64,000 bases of DNA from Pseudomonas fontis (GTDB lineage Bacteria; Pseudomonadota; Gammaproteobacteria; Pseudomonadales; Pseudomonadaceae): assembly GCF_028656955.1 (NCBI RefSeq), contig NZ_JAMDGY010000104.1:45569-109568 (forward strand), written 5' to 3'. The notes under the pieces were generated by a model, which was not told the origin of the DNA, made no database searches, and saw only the letters and a list, made by a program, of their open reading frames with translations. Below are positions 1-8,230 of the stretch, piece after piece. The translations under genes and the position numbers were made by a program. Positions within the stretch are counted from its first letter, which is position 1. The number at the start of each line of letters is the position of its first letter.

Positions 1-1123
1 CGACATCGATCAACAACGGCACGGTCATGGCAAACTCGTCCTTGCCCGCCATTCTGGAAGATGCCAGGGCCTTGGGTTTGACACTGGGTGCCCCCGCGCC
101 CTGGGCCAACAGCGTAGGCAGGTCCCTGGCGGCGGGCGTGCCCTCCTGCGCCTTACGCAAGCGCAGCGCCCACAGGCCACCGCCACCCACTACCACAGCG
201 AGCAGCAGGAAGGTGATCGTGGGGAAGCCGGGAATCATCGCGAACAGCACCAGCAAGGCGCCGCCGATCAGCAGTGCCTTGGGTTGCGCCATGACCTGCG
301 CGCCGATGTCCGAGCCCAGGTCTGTCGTGCTGTCCGACGCATCCCGGGTGACGATGATACCGGCGGTAATGGCGATCAGCAGCGCCGGCACCTGGGCAAC
401 CATGCCGTCGCCAATGGTGAGGATCGAATAGAGTTGCAGCGCATCGGCCGTGCTCATGCCTTTTTGCATGACGCCAATGGTGATCCCCGCCAGGATGTTC
501 ACCACGATGATGATCAGCCCGGCAATCGCATCGCCTTTGACGAATTTCATTGCCCCGTCCATGGAGCCGAACATCTGGCTTTCCTTCTCGACCTTGGCCC
601 GTCGCTCACGCGCCTCGTCGACCGTGATCACATTGGCGCGCAAGTCGCCGTCGATACTCATCTGCTTGCCCGGCATGGCATCCAGCGAAAAACGCGCGCT
701 TACTTCGGCGACGCGTTCGGCGCCCTTGGTGATCACCAGGAACTGCACGATGGTGATGATCAGGAACAGGATGCACCCCACCACCAGGTTGCCGCCGGCG
801 ACGAAGGTGCCGAAGGTGTGCACGATTTCCCCGGCATCAGCCTCCAGCAGGATCATCCGCGTGGTACTTACCGAGATGGCCAGGCGAAACAGGGTGGTCA
901 CCAGCAACACGGCCGGGAACACGGAGAATTGCAGCGGCGAACTGACATAGATCGCCATCATCATCAGCACCACGGCAATCGTCATGTTCAGCGCGATCAG
1001 GATATCGAGCAGGAACGGCGGCAGCGGCAAGACCATCATCATCAGTACGGCCAGCAGCATGGCGGCCAGCATGATGTCCTTGCGTGTACCGATTTTTACC
1101 AGCAGCTCAGATAGCGTGTTCAT
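1..1123 (-). CDS. sctV: Type III secretion export gate protein SctV (YscV/LcrD/PcrD), 3' end outside window
   Basis: Inner-membrane export gate of the injectisome (FHIPEP/LcrD family). About 374 N-terminal codons are present and the rest lies left of the window. The translation starts MNTLSELLVKIGTRKDIML, continues with closely packed hydrophobic helices over roughly residues 18-60 and 100-130, and contains the family signature FVKGDAIAGLIIIVVN near residue 195-210. The large cytoplasmic nonamer-ring domain is therefore mostly missing from view. The start lies 17 bp inside the end of sctY, as expected for a coupled operon. Gene order (sctW, tyeA, sycN, sctX, sctY, sctV) equals that of Yersinia yopN-yscV and P. 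aeruginosa popN-pcrD. The alternative, flagellar FlhA, is excluded by the neighbours. Confidence 0.95.
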   Translation of the reverse strand, partial: MNTLSELLVKIGTRKDIMLAAMLLAVLMMMVLPLPPFLLDILIALNMTIAVVLMMMAIYVSSPLQFSVFPAVLLVTTLFRLAISVSTTRMILLEADAGEIVHTFGTFVAGGNLVVGCILFLIITIVQFLVITKGAERVAEVSARFSLDAMPGKQMSIDGDLRANVITVDEARERRAKVEKESQMFGSMDGAMKFVKGDAIAGLIIIVVNILAGITIGVMQKGMSTADALQLYSILTIGDGMVAQVPALLIAITAGIIVTRDASDSTTDLGSDIGAQVMAQPKALLIGGALLVLFAMIPGFPTITFLLLAVVVGGGGLWALRLRKAQEGTPAARDLPTLLAQGAGAPSVKPKALASSRMAGKDEFAMTVPLLIDV

Positions 1124-1463
1124 CGACAGCCTGTTGACTCAGAAAATGTTCAAAGGCTTCGCGTGCCGCCTCATGTTGCCCGCACAACTGACGTGCACGG
1201 CTCTCACAGAACCACAGCGCCGCCGTGCGCTCGCCACGCTCGCGCAAGTGCTCGCAGTGCGCCTGGGCGCTTGCACCATGGCCGGCCTGCAGCAAGGCCA
1301 ACAGTAGAATCCTGCGTGCTTGAAGGTTGCCCGGCTGGGCCTCCAGCAACAGTTCCAGCAGGTCGATGGCGCGCTCTGCCTGGCCACACTGGAATGCCAG
1401 CCACCCCAGCAGCAACAGCATTTTTTGCTGGGTGTCATTGAGCTGCAGCACGTCAGACCTCAA
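1107..1463 (-). CDS. sctY: Type III secretion chaperone SctY (YscY/Pcr4-like)
   Basis: A 118-residue, helix-rich, TPR-like protein (MLLLLGWLAFQCGQAERAID, then a second helical hairpin around residues 48-70). In Yersinia YscY binds YscX and both contact the export gate YscV; here the homologue lies between sctX and sctV, the canonical position. It overlaps sctX by 11 bp and sctV by 17 bp, so translation of all three is probably coupled. Identity rests on size, TPR-like pattern and synteny, because these small T3SS proteins diverge quickly. Confidence 0.85.
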   Translation of the reverse strand: MRSDVLQLNDTQQKMLLLLGWLAFQCGQAERAIDLLELLLEAQPGNLQARRILLLALLQAGHGASAQAHCEHLRERGERTAALWFCESRARQLCGQHEAAREAFEHFLSQQAVDEHAI

Positions 1464-1809
1464 CCAGCAAATGGACCAACATCTTCAGCAAGCGCTCATC
1501 TTCGCCACGTGCATTGAGCCACTGTGCAGCAGGCGCGTCGGATGCCTGCAACAGGCACCGCAAGCCCTCGCGCTCCTTGCGAAACACTGCGGGAATCAAC
1601 AGCGCACCGAATGCCTCGGCACTCGGCCGGGCATAGTCCTGCAACACCTGTTGCGACCTGTTCGCTGGATAGAGCTTGGGGAAATGCGCCTCCACCGCGC
1701 CGCCATCGGGCACCAGCGGCGCACGCTCAGAAACGTTGCCTGGGCCAAGCAGCTGCGTGGCGTAATCCGGCCGTGGCAGTTGGCCCTGCGAACGAATCGC
1801 CAGGGTCAT
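1453..1809 (-). CDS. sctX: Type III secretion protein SctX (YscX/Pcr3-like)
   Basis: 118 residues, close to YscX (about 122). The N-terminal half is polar and probably flexible; the C-terminal half (from about residue 70) is helical and ends in a hydrophobic helix (LLKMLVHLLVEV), the part that in YscX binds YscY. YscX is an early secreted protein needed for export in Ysc-type systems. The gene starts in a 4-bp ATGA overlap with sycN and runs 11 bp into sctY. SctX and SctY are restricted to Ysc-type injectisomes, which places this cluster in that family and not among Hrp, SPI-1 or SPI-2 systems. Confidence 0.85.
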   Translation of the reverse strand: MTLAIRSQGQLPRPDYATQLLGPGNVSERAPLVPDGGAVEAHFPKLYPANRSQQVLQDYARPSAEAFGALLIPAVFRKEREGLRCLLQASDAPAAQWLNARGEDERLLKMLVHLLVEV

Positions 1810-2177
1810 CGGTCGAGTACCTTGTAGCGAGCTGCCAGCAACGTCTCATAGGCCTGCTGCAGCAGCGGCAAGGTGACCTGCGTGGTGGCCAGGGTAATGA
1901 ACAGCAACAACTCGCAGCGACCCACCCAGCCGCAACGCAACGGCAATGCCGGGGCCCTCGAGCTGTAGGTCAAGCGCAACGCGCGCTCGATGATTGCCGG
2001 AGCCTCATGGCTGGAAACCTCAAGCACCCACCACAAGGTGATGCTGGCGTCGTGCCGTTCGATCTGCAAGATCCCCAACTGGTCCAGTTCCAGGGTAATC
2101 AGCGACCGTTCCGTTTCAGGTAGCTCGACACCCAAGCCTTGGCAGAAGCGCGCGAGCGCCTCGTCACACCACAACAT
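1806..2177 (-). CDS. sycN: Type III secretion chaperone SycN (Pcr2-like)
   Basis: 123 residues, the size of class I T3SS chaperones. It begins with an acidic helix (LWCDEALARFCQGLGVELPE) followed by strand-like segments and a C-terminal helix, the usual fold of secretion chaperones. In Yersinia SycN pairs with YscB on the gatekeeper YopN. Here the gene is two cistrons downstream of the gatekeeper sctW and directly before sctX, with a 4-bp overlap. The partner chaperone gene (yscB-like) is not in the window. Confidence 0.82.
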   Translation of the reverse strand: MLWCDEALARFCQGLGVELPETERSLITLELDQLGILQIERHDASITLWWVLEVSSHEAPAIIERALRLTYSSRAPALPLRCGWVGRCELLLFITLATTQVTLPLLQQAYETLLAARYKVLDR

Positions 2178-2186
2178 AAATAATCC

Positions 2187-2462
2187 TCATGGCTCCAGGC
2201 GCCGCTCTTCTTCTTCATCAACCGCGTGGTCCAGCACCTGCTGGCACACATCGAGCAGGTGCTGGCGCTGCTCGTCATCGACAAACACATACAGTGGCAA
2301 CAGGCGGATCAGGCGCTTGATCTCCCGGTAGAAGTGGATGCGCTGCACCACCTCGGCAATGCCCATCGCATCCGCCAGACGCTCAAGGTCATGGGCGCCG
2401 ACCCAGCGCTTGTCGATCAGGGTGATCAGGTCGCCCATCAAGTCAGAAGGCGCGGATGCCAT
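2187..2462 (-). CDS. tyeA: TyeA-like gatekeeper partner (Pcr1-like)
   Basis: I chose the internal ATG at 2462 because the protein then starts MASAPSDLMGDLITLIDKRW, which aligns well with Yersinia TyeA (SEFMGDIVALVDKRW) and gives 91 residues against 92. Other shared blocks are YREIKRLIRLLPLYVFVDDE and the C-terminal EEEERR tail. TyeA binds the C-terminus of YopN and helps block secretion before host contact. The gene overlaps the end of sctW by 20 bp in another frame, the arrangement from which frameshifted YopN-TyeA hybrids are made in Yersinia. Confidence 0.9.
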   Translation of the reverse strand: MASAPSDLMGDLITLIDKRWVGAHDLERLADAMGIAEVVQRIHFYREIKRLIRLLPLYVFVDDEQRQHLLDVCQQVLDHAVDEEEERRLEP

Positions 2463-3234
2463 TGTTTTCGCCCCCCTTGACCAGCGCGGCCACACTGACC
2501 TCCACCCCTAGAATCAGCCGGGTCAACGCCAAGCCGGCCAGGGCAAACACATACTTTGCGTTATCCGCTACACGCGCCTGCTGGCCACGACCGGCGCTGA
2601 AACTGTCCAGGTCCGCGCTGAACTCACGCATCACATAGCCTGCAGCTTGGGTCAGCGGCGTATTGGGGTATTTGCTGCGGATGTAGTCCAGCACCTCGCG
2701 CAGGTTGAGGCTGCTGGTCAGGGCTCCGGTATAGGTAGCCGCCAAGGGGTCGAGCGCAGCGTCGGCGCGGCCGTCGACCTGGGCAAACATCCCGTTCAGG
2801 CGCATACCCAGCTTGATCGCGGCGTCATCCGCCAAGGGCAGTTGCTGGAGCTGAGCGGCCAGCTCGGATTTGGCATCCGCCGACAACGCATCAAGATGAG
2901 ACTTGAATTGCGACAGGTTCTCGAATTGACCCCGCGTCACCTGAACCACCAAGGCATTCATGGCCTGGCTCGGCTCGACCGCCCTGACCTTGCTTTCCTG
3001 GCTGGCCAGTTTCTTGAGCAACTCGTTGCGCTGGCGATCGGTCGCCTCCATCGAACTCCTGCGTGCCGGCAAGACCTTCCCTTCGAGCTTCTCGGGAAGT
3101 TCCCTGGCGCTATCGGCGACTGACTGGCGTGCCGTCAGCAGCGTGATCCTGGCCGGGTTTGCGCCGGGCACTGCTGGCTCGGCTGAACGCGTCGCCGTGC
3201 TCAGCGGTACTGTCGATCCGATTTGCCCCATCAT
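2443..3234 (-). CDS. sctW: Type III secretion gatekeeper SctW (YopN/PopN)
   Basis: 263 residues, somewhat shorter than YopN (293) and PopN (288). The N-terminal 35 residues are rich in Ser, Thr and Ala like a T3SS secretion signal. Residues about 60-240 are helical with the typical gatekeeper segment around TSSLNLREVLDYIRSKYP. The protein plugs the export apparatus until host contact. Two ATG codons are adjacent (3234 and 3231) behind GGAGGTAGGTAGGA, so the exact first residue is uncertain. It is the first gene of the leftward operon; its promoter lies in the divergent region shared with sctN. Confidence 0.88.
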   Translation of the reverse strand: MMGQIGSTVPLSTATRSAEPAVPGANPARITLLTARQSVADSARELPEKLEGKVLPARRSSMEATDRQRNELLKKLASQESKVRAVEPSQAMNALVVQVTRGQFENLSQFKSHLDALSADAKSELAAQLQQLPLADDAAIKLGMRLNGMFAQVDGRADAALDPLAATYTGALTSSLNLREVLDYIRSKYPNTPLTQAAGYVMREFSADLDSFSAGRGQQARVADNAKYVFALAGLALTRLILGVEVSVAALVKGGENNGIRAF

Positions 3235-3306
3235 TCCTACCTACCTCCGCACCTGTCCTGGACCTGCAATTTTCCTCCCGCAGCCAGGTTGCCGCCGCCA
3301 GATCTG

Positions 3307-3359
3307 GTCGCTTGTTTTTATATCCCTGCGCCCTGCTGCCACAGCTAAAAACAAGCGAC
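3307..3359. promoter_or_regulatory. Divergent T3SS promoter region with inverted ExsA/LcrF-like boxes
   Basis: Between sctW and sctN there is a perfect inverted repeat: GTCGCTTGTTTTTA at 3307-3320 and TAAAAACAAGCGAC at 3346-3359, separated by 25 bp. Each arm contains TAAAAACA, which fits the TNAAAANA core known for ExsA-type activators, and each points towards one operon. For sctN a possible -10 (TATAGA) lies at 3390-3395. For sctW no clear -10 was found. A direct activator link is inferred; no exsA gene is in the window. Confidence 0.55.
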
Positions 3360-3415
3360 GTTTTTTGACGGTGGGCGCCCGGCGCGTTTTATAGAGTGGC
3401 TACCCCACACCCCAG

Positions 3416-4753
3416 ATGCCCCTCATGAATGCGGTTCTGAAAGACCCTACCCAACAGATCAGCCTCGCTATCGAGAACGCGCGACTGCTTCAACTGCGCG
3501 GTCGGGTCAGCCAGGTCACCGGCACGGTCATCCGCGCCATCGTGCCTGGCGTGCAGATCGGTGAGCTGTGCCTGCTGCGCGACAGTTGCAATGACCTTGA
3601 GGTGGTTGCCGAGGTCATCGGCTTCCAGCAGCACCAGGCGGTGTTGATTCCCCTGGGTGAGATGCACGGAATTTCGTCACGCACCGAGGTCATCGCTACC
3701 GGCCAGCCGCACCGTGTGGCGGTCGGTGAGCACTTGCTGGGCAAGGTTCTCGATGGCCTGGGCAAGCCGATCAACGGCGAAAACCTGGTAGTACCTGCTG
3801 CGTATTACCCGGTCCATCAGGACGCCCCGCCCCCGCTCAGCCGGCGCATGATCGCGCAGCCGCTGGCCTTGGGCGTACGTTGCATCGACGGCCTGCTGAC
3901 CTGTGGCGAAGGGCAGCGCATGGGTATTTTTGCTGCCGCTGGCGGGGGCAAGAGCACCCTGCTGGCGACCCTGATGCGCAACGCCGAGGCGCAGGTGGTG
4001 GTGCTCGCACTGATTGGCGAGCGTGGTCGTGAGGTGCGCGAGTTCATCGAGTCGGACCTGGGCGAAGAAGGCATGCGCCGGGCGGTACTGGTGGTGGCCA
4101 CCTCCGACCGGCCGGCCATGGAGCGTGCCAAGGCCGCCTTCGTTGCCACGGCAATCGCCGAATACTTCCGCGACCAGGGCCAGCGGGTGCTGCTGTTGAT
4201 GGACTCGGTCACCCGCTTCGCCAGGGCCCAGCGCGAGATCGGCCTGGCTGCGGGAGAACCACCCACCCGGCGCGGTTTTCCGCCGTCGGTATTTGCCCAG
4301 CTGCCACGCCTGATGGAACGTACCGGGCAATCGGACAAGGGCTCGATCACTGCGCTCTACACCGTGCTGGTGGAGGGTGATGACATGAACGAACCCATTG
4401 CGGAAGAAACCCGCTCGATTCTCGACGGGCACATCGTGCTTTCCAGCGCCCTGGGCGCTGCCAACCACTACCCGGCGATTGATGTGCTGCGCTCGGTCAG
4501 CCGCGTCATGGGCCAGATTGTCTCGCCCGAGCAGCGTGCGGCAGCCGGCCAGTTGCGCGAGTGGATGGCCAAGTACGAAGAGGTCGAGCTGCTGCTGAAG
4601 ATCGGCGAATACCAGAAAGGTCAAGACGCCGTTGCCGACCTCGCCATCGCCAAGCACGACGCGATACGTGACTGGCTGCGCCAAGGCACCCGGGAAGTGT
4701 CGACCCTTGAACAGAGCATCGGGCAACTGAAGGTATTAGCACAATGCCATTGA
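3416..4753 (+). CDS. sctN: Type III secretion ATPase SctN (YscN/PscN)
   Basis: Hexameric ATPase at the base of the export apparatus that strips chaperones and unfolds substrates. 445 residues, against 439 for YscN. Walker A (AAGGGKST) is at about residues 174-181, followed by ALIGERGREVREFIESDLG and the Walker B region VLLLMDSVTRFARAQREIGL, with GEPPTRRGFPPSVFA typical of the family. It is the first gene of the rightward operon and overlaps sctO by 10 bp. A second ATG at 3425 is an equally possible start, since neither has a clear ribosome binding site. FliI and F1-beta are excluded by closer similarity to YscN and by context. Confidence 0.96.
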   Translation: MPLMNAVLKDPTQQISLAIENARLLQLRGRVSQVTGTVIRAIVPGVQIGELCLLRDSCNDLEVVAEVIGFQQHQAVLIPLGEMHGISSRTEVIATGQPHRVAVGEHLLGKVLDGLGKPINGENLVVPAAYYPVHQDAPPPLSRRMIAQPLALGVRCIDGLLTCGEGQRMGIFAAAGGGKSTLLATLMRNAEAQVVVLALIGERGREVREFIESDLGEEGMRRAVLVVATSDRPAMERAKAAFVATAIAEYFRDQGQRVLLLMDSVTRFARAQREIGLAAGEPPTRRGFPPSVFAQLPRLMERTGQSDKGSITALYTVLVEGDDMNEPIAEETRSILDGHIVLSSALGAANHYPAIDVLRSVSRVMGQIVSPEQRAAAGQLREWMAKYEEVELLLKIGEYQKGQDAVADLAIAKHDAIRDWLRQGTREVSTLEQSIGQLKVLAQCH

Positions 4754-5223
4754 GTACCCTGGTACGGATCAAGTTGTTCAAGCTGGACAAGGCTGAACGC
4801 GATACCCGCCAGCAACTGGCGCAATTGCGCAGCATTGAGACGGTGTATCAACAGAGCATCGAATCGCTGCAGCGTTATCGTGACTGGCGCCTGGGTGAGG
4901 AAGCCACGCTGCTTGCCTGCCATCAGGGCCAGGTGCTCGAGCGCAAGACGCTTGCGCAGTGGCAGCGCCAGGTAGCAGCGATGCGTGCAGCCGAGGCCTG
5001 CCTGGTCGAGACGCTGGATGAGCAAACACGTCTGCTGGATGAGCAACTTGCGCGCCTGCGACGTAGCCAGCAGCAGTTGGCAAGCGCCCGGCAACAGGCG
5101 GAAAAATTCAATCAGCTTCAGCAGCAGGCGTTTGCCGAACAGCGAAGCCTGCTTGAGCACAAGGAAGCGCTGGAGCTTGAAGCCTTCACTCGCCAAGGGA
5201 TACAGACCTTTGAAAATCCCTGA
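4744..5223 (+). CDS. sctO: Type III secretion central stalk protein SctO (YscO/PscO)
   Basis: 159 residues, almost entirely charged, Gln-rich alpha helix with coiled-coil spacing, e.g. LDEQLARLRRSQQQLASARQ near residues 97-116. SctO proteins form a two-helix coiled coil that sits in the ATPase pore, like FliJ or the gamma subunit of F1. Sequence is poorly conserved in this family, so the call rests on size, coiled-coil character and its fixed place between sctN and sctP. Confidence 0.85.
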   Translation: MPLSTLVRIKLFKLDKAERDTRQQLAQLRSIETVYQQSIESLQRYRDWRLGEEATLLACHQGQVLERKTLAQWQRQVAAMRAAEACLVETLDEQTRLLDEQLARLRRSQQQLASARQQAEKFNQLQQQAFAEQRSLLEHKEALELEAFTRQGIQTFENP

Positions 5224-5224
5224 T

Positions 5225-6388
5225 ATGCAGGCAAGTGCCCCTCTGGAAGTGCCGGCAGCGGCAGTAGTGTGCCTCCCCGTCAATCGCGTGCGCTTTGAGA
5301 AAGCCATGGCGTACTTGCCAGCGCAGGAAGACGCCCAGAGCGGCCTTGGTGGCACCGACCCAGAGCTCGATGGTGAGCCGGCAAGGCCTGCTCCCAGCGC
5401 CGAAAACGTGCCGGGTAGCGTCGTTATGCCCGGCCCGGCATGCCCGGAAAAGCCGCCCGTCAAACACCAGAAGGCCCAGCAAAGGCACGCGCGCTGCGAG
5501 CCTGAAGAAGAGCGCATCAAGCTTCCTGCGGATCAACGACCGCTCCCGACGCCAGCAACCCCGGCCCTGTTGATAGGCCCACCGGCGCCTATTGTGCAAG
5601 TATCTGCGAACCTGCCAAACGGAAACGCGCAATCTGCTCCGGCACCCGCCACTCATCATCAACAAGTAGTGGCCGAACATGATGCGTCGACAAGGGTGCC
5701 TCCTAGAGCGGAACAGATCAGCCCGCAGATGCCGCACCCTGAAAAGCAGCCTGACGCTGCATTGCCGGTGCAACACTCATTGCCTATCGCGCCAGTTCAG
5801 AGAAAGCCCCAGGCCTCTGAGAAAGCACCGCGCGGTATCAGTGCGCTCGCCGTGCCTGCTCTCTCCAACGAGCCGCACACTCCCTTGCTCCCCAGTGCCG
5901 CACCACACCGAGAGCCCGTGGACCCTGCCAGCAATTCAGCGCAGATGCGCCAGAGCACTCTGCCTGCAAGCGAACTACTGCCCGTCATCGGCCAGCCGCA
6001 AACGCCCGGCGACCGCCTGCTGGCCACCCTGCACAGCCCGCCTGTGCCCACACCACTGAAACGTGAGCTGGAGCAACTGATCAGTACCTTGCAAGCACAC
6101 CTCTACAGCGCTGCGCCCGCAGCCAAGGGCGGCACACTGATACGCGTGACGCTGCCCAGCCTGGGCACCATTGAAGTGCACCTGAGCCAGGTTCAGGGCC
6201 AGTTGCATGTGGACATCAGCGCCTCAGCGGGCAGCCTGAACACCTTGCAGCAGGCGCGCGGTGAGTTGTTGGAGCGGTTGCACCGGCTTGCCCCCGAGCA
6301 GCCGGTCAGCCTGGCGTTCGGCAATGCCAAGGATCAAGGCTCACGCCAGCGTCGCAACCTGTATGAAGAGTGGGAGCCCGAAGCATGA
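5225..6388 (+). CDS. sctP: Type III secretion needle-length/substrate switch protein SctP (YscP/PscP)
   Basis: 387 residues from the ATG one base after the sctO stop; an in-frame TTG at 5210 is a possible earlier start. Residues up to about 260 are low-complexity and rich in Pro, Ala, Gln and Ser, as expected of a molecular ruler. The last 100 residues form the conserved substrate-switching (T3S4) domain (GGTLIRVTLPSLGTIEVHLS, then QGQLHVDIS). PscP has about 369 residues and YscP about 515, and ruler length varies between species. The stop overlaps the sctQ start (ATGA). Confidence 0.88.
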   Translation: MQASAPLEVPAAAVVCLPVNRVRFEKAMAYLPAQEDAQSGLGGTDPELDGEPARPAPSAENVPGSVVMPGPACPEKPPVKHQKAQQRHARCEPEEERIKLPADQRPLPTPATPALLIGPPAPIVQVSANLPNGNAQSAPAPATHHQQVVAEHDASTRVPPRAEQISPQMPHPEKQPDAALPVQHSLPIAPVQRKPQASEKAPRGISALAVPALSNEPHTPLLPSAAPHREPVDPASNSAQMRQSTLPASELLPVIGQPQTPGDRLLATLHSPPVPTPLKRELEQLISTLQAHLYSAAPAAKGGTLIRVTLPSLGTIEVHLSQVQGQLHVDISASAGSLNTLQQARGELLERLHRLAPEQPVSLAFGNAKDQGSRQRRNLYEEWEPEA

Positions 6389-7311
6389 GCACCCTTGGCT
6401 TTACACAGGTCGACAGGGCCCAACTGGCCCTGCAACAGCAACTCGACCACTGTCGCAGGCACTATCCGTTTGCTGGAGGGCTGGCGACCCTGAGCCTTGA
6501 ACCACGCCCTGCCAGCGTGGATTGCAGCCTGTGGGTCGAATGGCGTGGTGTGGCGTTGAAACTGCACTGCCACAGCGTACTGCTGGCGGCCTGGCTCTCA
6601 CCGAACCTGCAGGAAGCGGCGTTTTCCAGCCTGCCCTGTGCGCTGCAATTGGCATTGCTGCAGCGCGTGGCAGGGGTGCTGCCCGACCTGATCTGCTCTC
6701 ACATCGAGCGCTCCCGAGCGGACGTAACAGAGTACAACCTGTGCCTGACCCTCACTGACGACGGCCGCCGTCTCCCCCTGTGGATCGAAGGCGACGGCCC
6801 TTCTCTACTTAAACAGTTGCCAGCAAGGCCACCGAGCGAATGGCATCCGCTAACGCTGCAACTGTCCCTGCAATGGCCCTCGCTACAACTGCCCTGCGCG
6901 CAACTTCGCACACTCGCTTGCGGCGACATTCTGTTGTTCGCACCGGCAACCCTGCTTGACGGCAAGCTCTTCGGTTACCTGCAAGGTCGCCGGTGGGCCG
7001 AATTGACCCTGAACAACGCTGAACTGGAAATCATCACCATGCTCGACAATGCGCTGGCTGAGCCTGCATACGACCTCACCGACCTCAACCAGCTGGAGGT
7101 CCAGGTCGGCTTCGAGGTCGGCCGCCAATCCCTTGACCTGCATACCTTGGCCAGCCTGGGCCCTGGCTCACTGATCGACCTGGCAGCGCCCCTCAACGGC
7201 GAAGTGCGTATTCTGGTCAACCAGCGCTGTATCGGCAGCGGCGAGCTGGTCAACATCCAGGATCGGCTCGGCGTGCGCATCCTGCGATTGCTGCCAGGCA
7301 GCCCTGCATGA
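6385..7311 (+). CDS. sctQ: Type III secretion cytoplasmic ring protein SctQ (YscQ/PscQ)
   Basis: 308 residues from the ATG at 6385, which overlaps the sctP stop; a GTG five codons upstream is less likely. The C-terminal 80 residues carry the SpoA/FliN-like fold: LEVQVGFEVGRQSLDLHTLA, then GSLIDLAAPLNGEVRILVNQ and a final RILRLLPGS. SctQ forms the sorting platform pods under the membrane rings. In YscQ an internal start yields a short C-terminal product; in-frame Met codons before the SpoA domain (e.g. in ITMLDNALAEP) would allow the same here, but I saw no strong internal ribosome site. Confidence 0.9.
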   Translation: MSTLGFTQVDRAQLALQQQLDHCRRHYPFAGGLATLSLEPRPASVDCSLWVEWRGVALKLHCHSVLLAAWLSPNLQEAAFSSLPCALQLALLQRVAGVLPDLICSHIERSRADVTEYNLCLTLTDDGRRLPLWIEGDGPSLLKQLPARPPSEWHPLTLQLSLQWPSLQLPCAQLRTLACGDILLFAPATLLDGKLFGYLQGRRWAELTLNNAELEIITMLDNALAEPAYDLTDLNQLEVQVGFEVGRQSLDLHTLASLGPGSLIDLAAPLNGEVRILVNQRCIGSGELVNIQDRLGVRILRLLPGSPA

Positions 7312-7967
7312 TCCAGTTGCCCGACGAGCTCAGCCTGATCCTGGGCCTGGCGCTACTGGCCTTGCTGCCATTCATTGCGGTAATGAGCACCTCGTTCATC
7401 AAGATCACCGTGGTCTTTGCGCTCCTGCGCAACGCCCTGGGCGTCCAGCAGATCCCGCCGAACATGGCCATGTATGGCCTGGCGATCATTCTCAGCATCT
7501 ACGTGATGGCGCCAACCGGGTTCTCCACCTATGACTACCTGCGCACCCATGAGGTGAAGCTGAGCAACGCCGAATCGGTGGAGGGCTTCCTCGACGAAGG
7601 TATTGCGCCCTACCGCGACTTTCTCAAACGCCAGATCAACCCGCGCGAACAGGCCTTCTTCCTTGATGGCACGAAAAAGCTGTGGCCCGCGGAGTACGCG
7701 GACAGAATCGATGGCGACAGCCTGCTGATCCTGTTGCCGGCCTTCACCGTCAGCGAACTGACCCGGGCCTTCGAAATCGGCTTCCTGATCTACCTGCCAT
7801 TTATCGCCATCGACCTGATCATCTCCAACATCCTGCTGGCAATGGGCATGATGATGGTCTCGCCGATGACCATCTCGCTGCCGTTCAAGCTGCTGCTGTT
7901 TGTCCTGCTTGATGGCTGGGCGCGGCTCACCCACGGGCTGCTGCTCAGCTACGGGATAAGCGCATGA
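7308..7967 (+). CDS. sctR: Type III secretion export apparatus protein SctR (YscR/PscR)
   Basis: 219 residues, inner-membrane protein of the FliP/SctR family that forms the export pore core with SctS and SctT. Visible signatures are the N-terminal helix with LPFIAVMSTSFIKITVVFAL followed by LRNALGVQQIPPNM, and the C-terminal FLIYLPFIAIDLIISNILLA and GMMMVSPMTISLPFKLLLFV. Four membrane helices fit. It starts within the sctQ stop and ends within the sctS start (both ATGA overlaps). Confidence 0.96.
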   Translation: MIQLPDELSLILGLALLALLPFIAVMSTSFIKITVVFALLRNALGVQQIPPNMAMYGLAIILSIYVMAPTGFSTYDYLRTHEVKLSNAESVEGFLDEGIAPYRDFLKRQINPREQAFFLDGTKKLWPAEYADRIDGDSLLILLPAFTVSELTRAFEIGFLIYLPFIAIDLIISNILLAMGMMMVSPMTISLPFKLLLFVLLDGWARLTHGLLLSYGISA

Positions 7968-8230
7968 ACAGCGCCGAGATACTCCACTTGACCGGGCAAT
8001 GCCTGTGGCTGGTGTTGGTCCTGTCGCTACCGACGGTACTGATGGCCGCCGCCGTCGGCACCCTGGTGTCATTGGTACAGGCCCTGACCCAGATCCAGGA
8101 GCAGACGCTGGGTTTTGTCGCCAAGCTGGTCGCCGTGGTCATCACCCTGTTCGTCACGGCCGGCTGGATGGGCACCGAGCTCTATGGCTATGCCGACCTG
8201 GTGCTGACGAGAATCCCAGGGGTGCGATGA
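7964..8230 (+). CDS. sctS: Type III secretion export apparatus protein SctS (YscS/PscS)
   Basis: 88 residues with two hydrophobic helices (about residues 13-38 and 50-72) joined by the conserved loop SLVQALTQIQEQTLGFVAKL, diagnostic of the FliQ/SctS family. It is part of the helical export gate with SctR and SctT. ATGA overlaps on both sides bind it into the operon. Confidence 0.95.
   Translation: MNSAEILHLTGQCLWLVLVLSLPTVLMAAAVGTLVSLVQALTQIQEQTLGFVAKLVAVVITLFVTAGWMGTELYGYADLVLTRIPGVR

Noticed and set aside
284..1114. 276-codon plus-strand frame
   Set aside because: Antisense of sctV, whose partial frame is strongly supported by family signatures.
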